Source: Bacteroidetes bacterium UBA6183 (lineage in GTDB: Bacteria; Bacteroidota; Bacteroidia; UKL13-3). Taken from it: a stretch of DNA of 64,000 nt. Below the pieces are notes generated by a model that searched no databases, was not told the origin of the DNA, and saw only the letters and a list, made by a program, of their open reading frames with translations. Below are positions 27,394 through 35,849 of the stretch, piece after piece. The stretch is from NCBI GenBank assembly GCA_002422865.1, contig DITN01000063.1, positions 21,547 through 85,546 on the forward strand, written 5' to 3'. The position numbers and the translations under genes are program-made. Numbering within the stretch: the stretch's first letter is position 1; every line of letters starts with the position of its first letter.

Positions 27394-27732
27394 ATGGAAG
27401 CACAAAAAGTCGACATGTTTATTATGTCAAACGGAAAATTCTTTGAAGGTCACCAAATGAACATGATTAGAGAAAGATTACTTGCTCTTGACGATTCAAA
27501 GTGGGCAATGTTATCTACTGTTCAACTTAAAGACCCAACAACATCTTTAATCATTTCAATTTTAGCAGGTGGATTGGGTATTGATAGATTTATGATTGGT
27601 GACACTGGACTTGGCATTGGTAAACTTCTAACATGTGGCGGATTGGGCGTTTGGTCTATAATTGATTGGTTCATGATTCAAAAAGCAACAAGAGAAAAGA
27701 ACATGCAAAAAATTCAACAATTTTTGTATTAA
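27394..27732 (+). CDS. TM2 domain-containing membrane protein
   Basis: The 112-residue protein has a polar N-terminus and a TM2 domain: LIISILAGGLGIDRFMIGD, then TGLGIGKLLTCGGLGVWSII and a DW.MI end. TM2 domains form a two-helix hairpin and occur in many bacteria with no settled function. The stop TAA overlaps the ATG of the DUF2752 gene by 1 bp. It heads the four-gene coupled cassette. Confidence 0.9.
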   Translation: MEAQKVDMFIMSNGKFFEGHQMNMIRERLLALDDSKWAMLSTVQLKDPTTSLIISILAGGLGIDRFMIGDTGLGIGKLLTCGGLGVWSIIDWFMIQKATREKNMQKIQQFLY

Positions 27733-28148
27733 TGACAATAAACAGGAATAAGCTATATTCTATTTTGTTTATAGCATGTATTGCAGGGTATATTTGGCTT
27801 TATTACAGCATTAAAATAAACTTAACCGAAACCAATTCGGTGGAAGTGTGCTTAATTAAGCATTTAACGAGTATACCCTGCCCTTCCTGTGGTTCAACTC
27901 GCTCGGTTATATCGCTTACAAAAGGTAATTTAAATGAAGCATTTAACCTGAACCCTTTTGGGTTAGTAATAGCGCTTATTATGCTTATTGCTCCTGTTTG
28001 GATTATTACAGATTTGATCTTAAGCAATAACTCGCTTTTTGTTTTCTATCAAAAAATAGAAAATACACTTAAAAAAACAAAGTATGCCATCCCTTTAATT
28101 TTACTTGTTATAATCAATTGGATTTGGAACATAACAAAAGATCTATGA
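27732..28148 (+). CDS. DUF2752 membrane protein
   Basis: The 138-residue protein from the ATG at 27732 (MTINRNKLYSILFIACIAGY) carries the DUF2752 signature CPSCGSTRSVISLTKGN followed by AFNLNPFGLVIAL. It has three to four hydrophobic helices and the two conserved cysteines (CPSCG). The frame upstream of 27732 is an artefact running through the TM2 gene. Overlaps of 1 bp and 4 bp with its neighbours imply translational coupling. Function is unknown; in Bacteroidota the gene is commonly found beside TM2 and DUF4870 genes. Confidence 0.88.
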   Translation: MTINRNKLYSILFIACIAGYIWLYYSIKINLTETNSVEVCLIKHLTSIPCPSCGSTRSVISLTKGNLNEAFNLNPFGLVIALIMLIAPVWIITDLILSNNSLFVFYQKIENTLKKTKYAIPLILLVIINWIWNITKDL

Positions 28149-28582
28149 TACAAGAAAAACAATTTAGTTACGAACCAGGCGAACATGAAGCAGAGGCTGC
28201 TTCTGGCAGTTATTTAATGTCTTTAATTGCAATTGTAGCTGGTATTCCGTTACCCATTGTAAATTTAATAGCCACATTAATATTTTATTTAGGTAATAGA
28301 AAATCAACCTACTTTGTTCGTTGGCATTGTACCCAAGCTTTACTTTCTCAGTTGTCAATGCTTTTTATAAATAGCTTTGGCTTTTGGTGGACGGTGTCAA
28401 TCATATTTACTGAAGAGGCCGTTACCAGTAAATACATTGCCTACATTATTGCAGCAATAATTTTTAACGTAACAGAATTTATAGCAACCATATACACTGC
28501 CATTCAAACAAGAAAAGGTATACACATAGAGTGGTGGTTTTATGGTTCGTTAACAAATATAATTTGTAGACCAAATCTATGA
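28145..28582 (+). CDS. DUF4870-like membrane protein
   Basis: The 145-residue protein from the ATG at 28145 (MIQEKQFSYEPGEHEAEAAS) has the features of the DUF4870 family: helices with VAGIPLPIVNLIATLIFYL, then a conserved RKSTYFVRWHCTQALLSQL (FVRWHCTQAL segment) and a last helix near TEFIATIYTAIQTRKG. The ATGA overlaps with the genes on both sides (28145 and 28579). It probably sits in the inner membrane. Function is unknown. Confidence 0.8.
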   Translation: MIQEKQFSYEPGEHEAEAASGSYLMSLIAIVAGIPLPIVNLIATLIFYLGNRKSTYFVRWHCTQALLSQLSMLFINSFGFWWTVSIIFTEEAVTSKYIAYIIAAIIFNVTEFIATIYTAIQTRKGIHIEWWFYGSLTNIICRPNL

Positions 28583-29400
28583 AAAAACCAATTATACAAG
28601 GTGTAGTAACCATACTACTTTTTTTAGCAACATGGTTTGCTTTAACGCAAATTGATTGGGTTAAGATTTTTAAAGTAGAACAAATAACAGACAAAACAGA
28701 GCAAAAACTAGGTGAACTATTTTGGGATGTTTTTAAAAATTCCGAGAAAGAGATTAAAACCACTCATGTTGTTAATACAATTGATAGCATGGTAACCAAA
28801 ATATGTAAAGCAAATAAAATAGATAAATCTAAGTTAAAGATTCATGTGCTGAATAAAGATGAAATTAACGCTTTTGCGCTGCCTAACGGACATTTAATCA
28901 TCTACAGTGGTTTGATATTGAATTCTGATAACCAAGAAGAATTAGCAGGTGTTATTTGTCATGAAATTGCACACATAGAATTAAAACATGTAATGAAAAA
29001 GTTGGGCAAAGAAATTGGGCTTTCTGTTTTAATTTCTATGACAACGGGAAACAGCGGTGCAGAGGTAATTAAAGAAACAGCAAGAATGCTTTCATCCACG
29101 GCATTTGACAGAAGCTTAGAAAAAGATGCAGATATAAAAGCCGTTGATTATTTATTAAATGCCAATGTAAACCCAGAGCCATTTGCCAACTTCTTGTACA
29201 AGCTATCTGAAAACGAAAATGAAGTAACCCAATATTTAACATGGGTAAGTACCCACCCTGATTCGAAAGAAAGAGCTGAATACATTATTGAATACAGCAA
29301 AGATAAAACTGCAGATTACCAACAAATTTTGGCTAACAAAACATGGCTTAATTTGAAGGAGGAGTTGAAGGAAATTACGAATGATATAAATGTTGATTAG
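28579..29400 (+). CDS. M48-family zinc metallopeptidase, membrane-anchored
   Basis: The 273-residue protein has an N-terminal transmembrane helix (about 8-24) and an M48 domain with zinc motif HEIAH (128-132) and a third ligand Glu181 in the SLEKDAD segment. NAFALPNGHLIIYSGLI before the motif and THPDSKERAEYI near the end are typical of M48 peptidases of the Oma1/BepA/LoiP type. It likely degrades or processes misfolded envelope proteins. It is last in the coupled TM2/DUF2752/DUF4870 cassette, so its substrate may be one of these membrane proteins. Confidence 0.92.
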   Translation: MKKPIIQGVVTILLFLATWFALTQIDWVKIFKVEQITDKTEQKLGELFWDVFKNSEKEIKTTHVVNTIDSMVTKICKANKIDKSKLKIHVLNKDEINAFALPNGHLIIYSGLILNSDNQEELAGVICHEIAHIELKHVMKKLGKEIGLSVLISMTTGNSGAEVIKETARMLSSTAFDRSLEKDADIKAVDYLLNANVNPEPFANFLYKLSENENEVTQYLTWVSTHPDSKERAEYIIEYSKDKTADYQQILANKTWLNLKEELKEITNDINVD

Positions 29401-29434
29401 CAAAGTTAATTGAGAAATTATTCACTAATTATAA

Positions 29435-29462
29435 TAGTACAATTGATTAAATAAATCGTCTT
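29435..29462. repeat. Imperfect direct repeat, right copy
   Basis: TAGTACAATT and ATCGTCTT separated by ten bases, matching 26969-26996. The pair brackets the 27394-29400 cassette. Confidence 0.5.
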
Positions 29463-29590
29463 GTTTAAAAACATACAATAGTTAAAGAAATTAATTATTG
29501 AATTTGAATTACTTTTTTAGTTAATTGAATCTGATTTTGTTGAATACTCAAATTCAAAAAGCAAAATTATTAGTATAAACTATAAACACT

Positions 29591-30505
29591 ATGAAAAACA
29601 TTTTCATGACCAGTTCAGCAGCCCTTGTAATTTATTTAGCATCCTGCTCAAAATCCCCTCAAGAAAAGGTTCAATCTAACGTTGCAACTTATCTTAAGGA
29701 AAATTTGAAAAATCCTGTAACGTATGAGTCAGTTTCTTTTTCGAAAATTGACACACTAAAAAAGGCTGACACTACAGAAAATAACAAAATTTCTTACTAT
29801 AGAGTCAATCACGTTTACAACGTAACTAATTCAGAAAATGTAAAAGTAAAAATGCAAGTCACTTTTTATTTGGATCAAAATCTTTTCGTTAATGAGACCA
29901 AATCTAAAAGCATAAATGGTGACTTTGGCGTAGTGACAGGAAATGCCTATTGGAAATATAACAATTACGTTGGTAATAAAGCCGATGCAGGTACAGAGGT
30001 TTCTCTTTTTTCATTAGATACAGCGAGAGGTGACTTAAGCTTTAAGGCAACAGCGGATGTTCAAGGAAATTATAAAATAGAAAAGGTGCCTCCTGGCAAA
30101 TACTTATTACTTGTTCGTTCAAACAATGCTACAGATTGTCCGGATGCTCATTTGCACAACATCATCATGAACTCAAGTTATTTTAAACAACTTTTTGGTT
30201 TTGATATTGAAAGTTATGTTGATCAAATTGCAGAAATTGACAGAATAGATAGCCTTGCAGGTGTAGCATTAACAACTCAATATAGTGGATATAACAGTGC
30301 ATCTAAATCCCTCGATGCTTATTATAAATTCAAAGAGCAAAGTAGAGAAAAGACAGAAAAACTATTTGAGCTATTTCCGAATGAATTCAAAAGAAAGATC
30401 AAATTATACACGGGTTATAGCAATGCAAGTGAAATGAAAGTAATTTTTATTGAAGATGGAGAGACTGAAAACATTGTTACCGATTTTGACATTACTTGTA
30501 TTTAA
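29591..30505 (+). CDS. Lipoprotein with carboxypeptidase-regulatory-like domain
   Basis: The 304-residue protein has a lipoprotein signal (MKNIFMTSSAALVIYLASCS, lipid cysteine in YLASC). A region of about 110 residues follows that resembles a small outer-membrane domain. A CarboxypepD_reg-like module follows at about 115-170 (AGTEVSLFSLDTARG, then VQGNYKIEKVPPGKYLLLV). The C-terminal third is unusual and rich in charged residues. It is 190 bp after the M48 gene and 135 bp before hxsA, so it may belong to either unit or stand alone. Function is unknown. Confidence 0.75.
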   Translation: MKNIFMTSSAALVIYLASCSKSPQEKVQSNVATYLKENLKNPVTYESVSFSKIDTLKKADTTENNKISYYRVNHVYNVTNSENVKVKMQVTFYLDQNLFVNETKSKSINGDFGVVTGNAYWKYNNYVGNKADAGTEVSLFSLDTARGDLSFKATADVQGNYKIEKVPPGKYLLLVRSNNATDCPDAHLHNIIMNSSYFKQLFGFDIESYVDQIAEIDRIDSLAGVALTTQYSGYNSASKSLDAYYKFKEQSREKTEKLFELFPNEFKRKIKLYTGYSNASEMKVIFIEDGETENIVTDFDITCI

Positions 30506-30612
30506 CGGATGCTAAATGTTGGGTAGATAGTTGTTTTTTGAGAAATCTAAACAGTTAACCATCTAGATTTCAATTAAATTTTGCTAAAAATGGCTAGTTT
30601 TTAAAAAAATCA

Positions 30613-30620
30613 TATATTTG
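30613..30620 (+). promoter_or_regulatory. Possible -7 promoter element of hxsA operon
   Basis: TATATTTG fits the Bacteroidota -7 consensus TAnnTTTG and lies 20 bp before the hxsA ATG. I find no TTTG at the right -33 spacing, so support is moderate. Confidence 0.4.
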
Positions 30621-30640
30621 AATTATAAAATTAAACCCAC

Positions 30641-30949
30641 ATGGAAAACAAGAAAAATGGTCTTGCTAATCTAACTAAAAAAGCTGCGACCATCTTCGGA
30701 GCTGCACTAGCTGCAATCACAGGTATTCAGACCTCAGACATTAATCAACAAACTCTTGAAAGTTCTGCGGATAAAACTATTCAATTGAAGGAAATCGGCA
30801 AGGTAAAACCAATGCCTATTCTCAAGTTAAATATGAACAATCCAGAAAATAGTCAGTTTGTTGCACAACACCGCTCACATAGCTCACATAGCTCGCATAG
30901 TTCACACAGCTCGCACTATTCTCATAGGTCGGCTGCTATGTATGGATAA
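30641..30949 (+). CDS. hxsA: His-Xaa-Ser repeat RiPP-type precursor HxsA
   Basis: The 102-residue protein has a leader-like N-terminal region with an alanine-rich helix (ATIFGAALAAITGI) and ends in seven consecutive His-Xaa-Ser triplets (residues 77-97: HRS, four HSS, HYS, HRS) before a short AAMYG tail. The context is decisive: hxsD, hxsB and hxsC follow in order. HxsA-type proteins are the likely substrates of the two radical SAM enzymes of the system. In the DNA the triplets form a 9-bp-periodic low-complexity stretch (about 30869-30930). Confidence 0.92.
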   Translation: MENKKNGLANLTKKAATIFGAALAAITGIQTSDINQQTLESSADKTIQLKEIGKVKPMPILKLNMNNPENSQFVAQHRSHSSHSSHSSHSSHYSHRSAAMYG

Positions 30950-30962
30950 TTAAAAAAAATAT

Positions 30963-31352
30963 ATGCAGTATAAAAATGAAATCAAAAACGATGAAATCAT
31001 CGTTTTTGCTGATACCTCTTTGTACTCCAAGGACAGTATTTTTAAATGCCTTTATTGGTACGGAGATAAATACCATACAAATGTTTCTTTCGCTGATAAT
31101 AATACTTACAGAGTTTCTGTTAAGCCATTATCAACCAATCAACTTTCTCAGGAAGAACAACAATATCTTTTATTAAAACTTGAGAGAGACTTAGTTGATT
31201 ATAACCTTCGTGACATTGTAACAAAGGAAACACAGAACGTAAGAGACTTATTAATTGCTAAAGCTTTTTCAAACGGAGAGTTTGACGAGTTACCGCCAGG
31301 TGATGTTTCTGACCCATTAGGTTTCAACATAAATCAACTAAAAAATGATTAA
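30963..31352 (+). CDS. hxsD: His-Xaa-Ser system protein HxsD
   Basis: The 129-residue small acidic protein fits HxsD by position and by features: an N-terminal strand, CLYWYGDKYHTNVSF, and the conserved RDLVDYNLRDIVTKET segment, followed by RDLLIAKAFSNGE. It likely acts as a helper or peptide-recognition protein for the radical SAM enzymes, which is known for the family only from comparative genomics. It starts 13 bp after hxsA and overlaps hxsB by 8 bp (31345-31352), so translation is coupled. Confidence 0.88.
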   Translation: MQYKNEIKNDEIIVFADTSLYSKDSIFKCLYWYGDKYHTNVSFADNNTYRVSVKPLSTNQLSQEEQQYLLLKLERDLVDYNLRDIVTKETQNVRDLLIAKAFSNGEFDELPPGDVSDPLGFNINQLKND

Positions 31353-32841
31353 TGAAAAGGCTGACAAGAGATCCAGAAAATTCAGAGAGATTGACCAATT
31401 CGATTTAAACGAGCAACCTCAATATTACTTGCTGCCTTTTCGTTTCCATCGTATAACTGATGACAAAGAAATAATTGTCAACGAAGTTGGAGACTATTTA
31501 CTTTTATCAAATGGAACATTTGAAAGAATTGTAAAACGCCAACTAGATAAGAAAAAAGATGCTGATTTATATGGCGATTTAATTGCCAATTTTTTCATAT
31601 CAGAAGAACCCATTCCTCCTCTGATTGATGTTCTTGCAACACGTTATCGAACTAAAAAACTTTTTTTAAACTACTTTACTGGCTTGCACATATTCGTAAT
31701 CTCTCTTAGATGCGAACATACCTGTCATTATTGCCAAGTATCAAGGGTTACTCAAAATAAGGATTTATATGATATGTCGATTGCTAATATTGATAAGGGA
31801 ATTGACATAATGTTTAAATCGCCAAATCCACATGTAACTATGGAGTTTCAGGGTGGTGAATCCTTATTGGCATTTGATAATATTAAATACGCGGTTGAAA
31901 AGGCGGAGAGAATTGCGAAAGAGGTTGGTAAGGGTTTAACCAAAGTTATTTGTTCTAACCTAGCCTTGATCAATGAAGAAATATTGGAGTATTGTAAGGA
32001 ACATGAGATTCTTATTTCTACTTCATTAGATGGACCTCAGTATGTTCATGATAATAACAGACATAAACCACATGCAAGCAGTTATGAACTAGCGATTAAA
32101 GGCATCGAGCTTTCTAGAAAAGTATTGGGTCACGATAGAGTATCTGCTCTTATGACCACAACAAAATTATCACTAGATTACCCGGTAGAGATAGTGGATG
32201 AATATTTCAGGTTAGGTTTCCAAGGAATATTTTTGAGAAATATAAGTCCTTATGGTTTTGCATTGAGAACTGATAAATCCAAATATGAAACTGAAAAGTT
32301 TCTAACGTTTTACAAAAAGGCATTAGACCGTATCTTGGAATATAATTTCAGCGGACATTATTTTACAGAGGATTTAGCAAAAATATTTTTGACGAAAATT
32401 TTAACGCCCTTTAATGTTGGGTTTGTAGATCTTCAATCTCCTGCTGGTTTGATAAATGGTGTAATTGTTTTTAATTATGATGGCGGAGTTTATGCCACTG
32501 ATGAAAGTAGAATGTTGGCCGAACAAAAGGATTACACATTTAAGCTAGGTACATTAGACGATAATTATAACGATTTATTTTTCGGGAAAAAAGCGCAAGA
32601 GATCGCCAATGTATGGGCTAATGAGGCATTATCGGGATGCTCGGAGTGTGCATTTCAACAATATTGTGGTGCTGACCCTGTTCATAATCATGCAACCCAA
32701 GGTGATATGTACGGTTATCGTCCAAACAGCGACTTTTGTCAAAAGAATATGGAAATAATACGGTATTTGATTGAACTGATGGAAAGTGACAGCAGAATCA
32801 AAAAAATATTTGAACGTTGGGCTAAAACATCAACCCATTAA
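31345..32841 (+). CDS. hxsB: Radical SAM maturase HxsB
   Basis: The 498-residue protein has an N-terminal region of about 100 residues without cluster motifs, then the radical SAM core with CEHTCHYC (Cys123, Cys127, Cys130) and MEFQGGESLLAFDNIK. A C-terminal SPASM-like auxiliary cluster region has GCSECAFQQYCGADP and a further Cys near PNSDFCQKN. It should bind a [4Fe-4S] cluster and SAM to modify residues in the HxsA repeats, perhaps the His or Ser side chains; the chemistry is not evident from sequence. It overlaps hxsD and is followed after 9 bp by hxsC. Confidence 0.94.
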   Translation: MINEKADKRSRKFREIDQFDLNEQPQYYLLPFRFHRITDDKEIIVNEVGDYLLLSNGTFERIVKRQLDKKKDADLYGDLIANFFISEEPIPPLIDVLATRYRTKKLFLNYFTGLHIFVISLRCEHTCHYCQVSRVTQNKDLYDMSIANIDKGIDIMFKSPNPHVTMEFQGGESLLAFDNIKYAVEKAERIAKEVGKGLTKVICSNLALINEEILEYCKEHEILISTSLDGPQYVHDNNRHKPHASSYELAIKGIELSRKVLGHDRVSALMTTTKLSLDYPVEIVDEYFRLGFQGIFLRNISPYGFALRTDKSKYETEKFLTFYKKALDRILEYNFSGHYFTEDLAKIFLTKILTPFNVGFVDLQSPAGLINGVIVFNYDGGVYATDESRMLAEQKDYTFKLGTLDDNYNDLFFGKKAQEIANVWANEALSGCSECAFQQYCGADPVHNHATQGDMYGYRPNSDFCQKNMEIIRYLIELMESDSRIKKIFERWAKTSTH

Positions 32842-32850
32842 CAATAGAAT

Positions 32851-33987
32851 ATGTTGCTTAGAACAAAGGGTAAACCTATAAACATAAAAAGCGCACTAGT
32901 CGGAAAGGTTACAAGAAACCCTGAAAGACTCGATGAAAATTCATTTTTACTTGTTGAAGGTTCAATTTCTGAATTACCAAGTAAAAACTTCATTGGCATA
33001 CTTAGTCGTCAAGATGAATATGAAGTTATAAATAGCGAAAATATTGTTTTCAAAATACCGACATTAGAACACTTGATGGAAGGGGATATAGTTTCTGTTG
33101 GAATTGATGGAAACATAAATACTTTATACCGAGTAAATTCATTTCATAACACATTGTTAGCAACAGAAAGATGTAATAGCAATTGTCTTATGTGCTCACA
33201 ACCGCCAAAAGATAAAAATGACATCAACAATCTTTATGAAATTAACAAAAAACTAATTCCCTTAATTCCCAAAGATTGCATTGAGTTAGGTATATCAGGT
33301 GGTGAACCAACATTAATGGGTGATTTGTTTTTCGATTTACTTTCGCAAATAAAAACCGAACTGCCCGATACTGAAATTCATCTCCTGACCAACGGTCGCA
33401 CATTTGCTTGGGATTATATGGCAGAAAGACTTGGTGAAATAGACAACAAAAGATTAATGTTGGGTATACCTGTGTATTCTGACTATTATCAAGTTCATGA
33501 CTACATAGTGCAAGCAGAAAATGCGTTTTATCAAACTATATTAGGATTACACAATTTAGCTCGTTATAATCAAAGATTAGAGGTAAGAATAGTGCTACAT
33601 AAGCAATCAATTCCAAGATTAACAAGACTTGCAAAATACATTTACAAGAACTTGCCGTTTGTTGAGCATGTTGCTTTTATGGGTCTTGAGTATATTGGCT
33701 ATACTCCTCATAACATTGAGAAACTATGGATAGACCCTTATGAATACCGTGATGAATTAGGTGAGGCAGTTGAATACTTGGCAGGGCAAGGTATGCATGT
33801 TTCTATATACAATACACCACTTTGTATATTACCTGAAAACCAATGGAAGTTTGCAAGAAAATCAATATCTGATTGGAAAAATGACTACTTACCAATATGT
33901 TCAACATGTACCAAATTAAATGATTGTGGAGGTCTTTTCACTTGGAACCTAAAAAAGCATAGTGAACATATTAAGCCAATTCATTAA
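32851..33987 (+). CDS. hxsC: Radical SAM protein HxsC
   Basis: The 378-residue protein has an N-terminal beta-rich region (about 1-100) and a radical SAM core with CNSNCLMC (Cys108, Cys112, Cys115) followed by LGISGGEPTLMGD. A C-terminal cysteine group is CSTCTKLNDCGG near 350-362, and the end is HSEHIKPIH. It is the second radical SAM enzyme of the HxsABCD system, probably with a different target position from HxsB. No exporter, protease or transporter follows it, so how any product leaves the cell is unknown. Confidence 0.92.
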   Translation: MLLRTKGKPINIKSALVGKVTRNPERLDENSFLLVEGSISELPSKNFIGILSRQDEYEVINSENIVFKIPTLEHLMEGDIVSVGIDGNINTLYRVNSFHNTLLATERCNSNCLMCSQPPKDKNDINNLYEINKKLIPLIPKDCIELGISGGEPTLMGDLFFDLLSQIKTELPDTEIHLLTNGRTFAWDYMAERLGEIDNKRLMLGIPVYSDYYQVHDYIVQAENAFYQTILGLHNLARYNQRLEVRIVLHKQSIPRLTRLAKYIYKNLPFVEHVAFMGLEYIGYTPHNIEKLWIDPYEYRDELGEAVEYLAGQGMHVSIYNTPLCILPENQWKFARKSISDWKNDYLPICSTCTKLNDCGGLFTWNLKKHSEHIKPIH

Positions 33988-34148
33988 AAGTAATTAACAC
34001 CTGAAACCCTTTTAGTTGTCAATTTAAATAGGATAGAATAAAGGTTAACAAGTGGATAAAGATATTCATTTAGACTTCTAAATTAGACAACTCTATAAGA
34101 TATACTTAATTTAAACGTTAGATATTCGAAAATCAGTTTTTAAGTTTT

Positions 34149-34156
34149 TAATTTTG
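34149..34156 (+). promoter_or_regulatory. Possible -7 promoter element of the 34177-35167 pair
   Basis: TAATTTTG matches TAnnTTTG and lies 20 bp before the ATG at 34177. No clear TTTG at -33 is present. Confidence 0.4.
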
Positions 34157-34176
34157 TGTATACTTGCTAACAATTT

Positions 34177-34671
34177 ATGAAAACAGACAATCCATTACTT
34201 ACAGTTCCTGTTGAGCATTCAGATATCAGGGAAGAGTGGTTTGACCAATTGATTCATCACATAACAACAGACAAGATGTTGGTAAAAGCTAACTTGGCAA
34301 CAACAGAAACGCAACAATTTTATGATAAAATCATTTTTGGCGATCAACTTGAAGTCCTTGGTAAAATGCGATCACAAACTAGTAAAATTTTTGTAACAAA
34401 ACTAGTATTGGATTATAGCGCACTTGTCAGAGATACGGATGTCAAACCTCATAAACTACTTATTACTCACAATGATTCTGAAGTTTTAATTTGGGCTGAA
34501 ATTGCAAATGATGATGAACCGACTGAAATCGGATTATTTAAAATAGAAGCCAAAGTAAATGCAAAGTATCATCAGCACGGATTTACCATTTCAACGACAA
34601 TTGTTGAGCAATCTGATAATATTCAAGCACCTCCTCATTATAAAGATTTAACCAGTTTAACCCTTGCCTGA
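34177..34671 (+). CDS. Unknown protein, first gene of a coupled pair
   Basis: The 164-residue soluble protein starts MKTDNPLLTVPVEHSDIREE and is mixed alpha/beta, with a strand-rich second half (HKLLITHNDSEVLIWAEIAN). I do not recognise a family. Its stop lies 5 bp inside the next gene, whose start codon is a TTG, so expression of the second protein probably depends on translation of this one. The pairing with a HEPN-like protein suggests an antitoxin or sensor role by analogy with HEPN/MNT pairs, but the protein does not look like MNT. It lies 189 bp downstream of hxsC with its own probable promoter. Confidence 0.7.
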   Translation: MKTDNPLLTVPVEHSDIREEWFDQLIHHITTDKMLVKANLATTETQQFYDKIIFGDQLEVLGKMRSQTSKIFVTKLVLDYSALVRDTDVKPHKLLITHNDSEVLIWAEIANDDEPTEIGLFKIEAKVNAKYHQHGFTISTTIVEQSDNIQAPPHYKDLTSLTLA

Positions 34672-35167
34672 TTTTAAAACTCACTTAAGCCAAGCAGAAA
34701 AAAATTTAATAATTCTGCAGGGCGTAAACAACCATATTCCAGATTCTTGGGATTGGCAAGTTACAATTGGTTTTTATGCCGCTTTGCACCTTGCAAATGC
34801 TCATATAGCTAAAACCATTAATGCCCATTATCGCTCTCATAGTGATATGAGAAATGCCTTAAATTTTGAAATAACTATCAATCCTTCTAAATTCGATGAG
34901 GACGCATATATTGCTTATGTTCGACTTCAAAATCTATCGAGGAGGGCTAGATATCTATGTAGTGAAGACAACCAAAACCAAGATTACCAAAAGCCTTACT
35001 ATATCTCCGATAAGTTTTTCGGTAAATCTTTGCGATTATTATCCACTGTCATATCCTACTTTGAAGGAAAATACGGAATTAAAATAAACCCAATTCAAAT
35101 TAAATGTGATCGTCTTCAACATAACGAATTACCTTACTTTATTAAAATGGGTTCTACTACTAAATAA
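34664..35167 (+). CDS. HEPN-like protein, second gene of the coupled pair
   Basis: The 167-residue protein starts at a TTG (34664-34666) inside the upstream gene (8-bp overlap). It is mostly helical and has the pattern of HEPN-type proteins: a Trp followed by VTIGFYAALHLANAHIA and, after a short turn, HYRSHSDMRNAL. The canonical RNase motif Rx4-6H of toxin HEPNs is not evident, so nuclease activity is uncertain. It could be the toxin or effector of the pair, or a non-catalytic HEPN scaffold. Codon use and length look like a real gene. Confidence 0.65.
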   Translation: MPDFKTHLSQAEKNLIILQGVNNHIPDSWDWQVTIGFYAALHLANAHIAKTINAHYRSHSDMRNALNFEITINPSKFDEDAYIAYVRLQNLSRRARYLCSEDNQNQDYQKPYYISDKFFGKSLRLLSTVISYFEGKYGIKINPIQIKCDRLQHNELPYFIKMGSTTK

Positions 35168-35381
35168 ATTAGGTAATTCTTTTTTTGTGTGCCCATTTGA
35201 AGTCAGTTATCTGAATATAAAAAGTGGATTAGATATATGAAATTTTGCAAAGTCTTGGGTTACTCAGAGTATTTCGAAGGTTAATTCAATATTCGTTAAT
35301 TGAATCAAATTATACTTGTTGTAAATCAGTAAATATTCCATAATGAGGTAAAAGAAAATTGTATTCCACTCAACCAACCCC

Positions 35382-35843
35382 ATGACAGCACAAGCCAGCG
35401 ACTCCATAACTTATAACGATAAACGTTCGGGCATGGATACCGAACCATTAAGAGATTACATACCCGAATTAAACTTACCGCACCGTTTTGTAGCACGCAC
35501 TACTTTTTGTTGGCGTGGCTATTTTGCCGAGTGGGCGGTAGATAACAACAAGCTTTTTTTAGTAGGTTTTAAAGGCTGGATTTTAGATTATCAAGAAGTA
35601 GGCATGGATTATATTTTTCCAGGTGAAGATGTGGTATTTGCACATTGGTATACCGGAACCATTCGCACAAGGCTTGGCGAAATGGTAGCCTACATACATG
35701 GTGGTTACGATTCTACGTATGAAGGTTACGTGGCTTTAAAGTTTGAAAATGGTATTTTAATTTCGGCCACAGAAAAGTGGCTTACCCTTGAAGAAATTGA
35801 AAAAGCACAACGTGATGCTGATGAAAGTATGCAAGATTTTTAG
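35382..35843 (+). CDS. Hypothetical protein, 153 residues
   Basis: A soluble acidic protein, MTAQASDSITYNDKRSGMDT at the start, with aromatic-rich strands (TTFCWRGYFAEWAVDNNKLF and GGYDSTYEGYVALKFENG) and an acidic helical C-terminus. No signal peptide is present. It resembles small conserved hypothetical proteins found scattered in bacteria, and I cannot assign a function. It is followed at once by the composite repeats at 35850, which may lie in its 3' untranslated region. Confidence 0.7.
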   Translation: MTAQASDSITYNDKRSGMDTEPLRDYIPELNLPHRFVARTTFCWRGYFAEWAVDNNKLFLVGFKGWILDYQEVGMDYIFPGEDVVFAHWYTGTIRTRLGEMVAYIHGGYDSTYEGYVALKFENGILISATEKWLTLEEIEKAQRDADESMQDF

Positions 35844-35849
35844 ATTACC

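Noticed and set aside
30869..30930. 9-bp-periodic repeat that looks like a short array
   Set aside because: It is the coding sequence of the HXS triplets. There are no spacers, and no cas gene is present, so it is not CRISPR.
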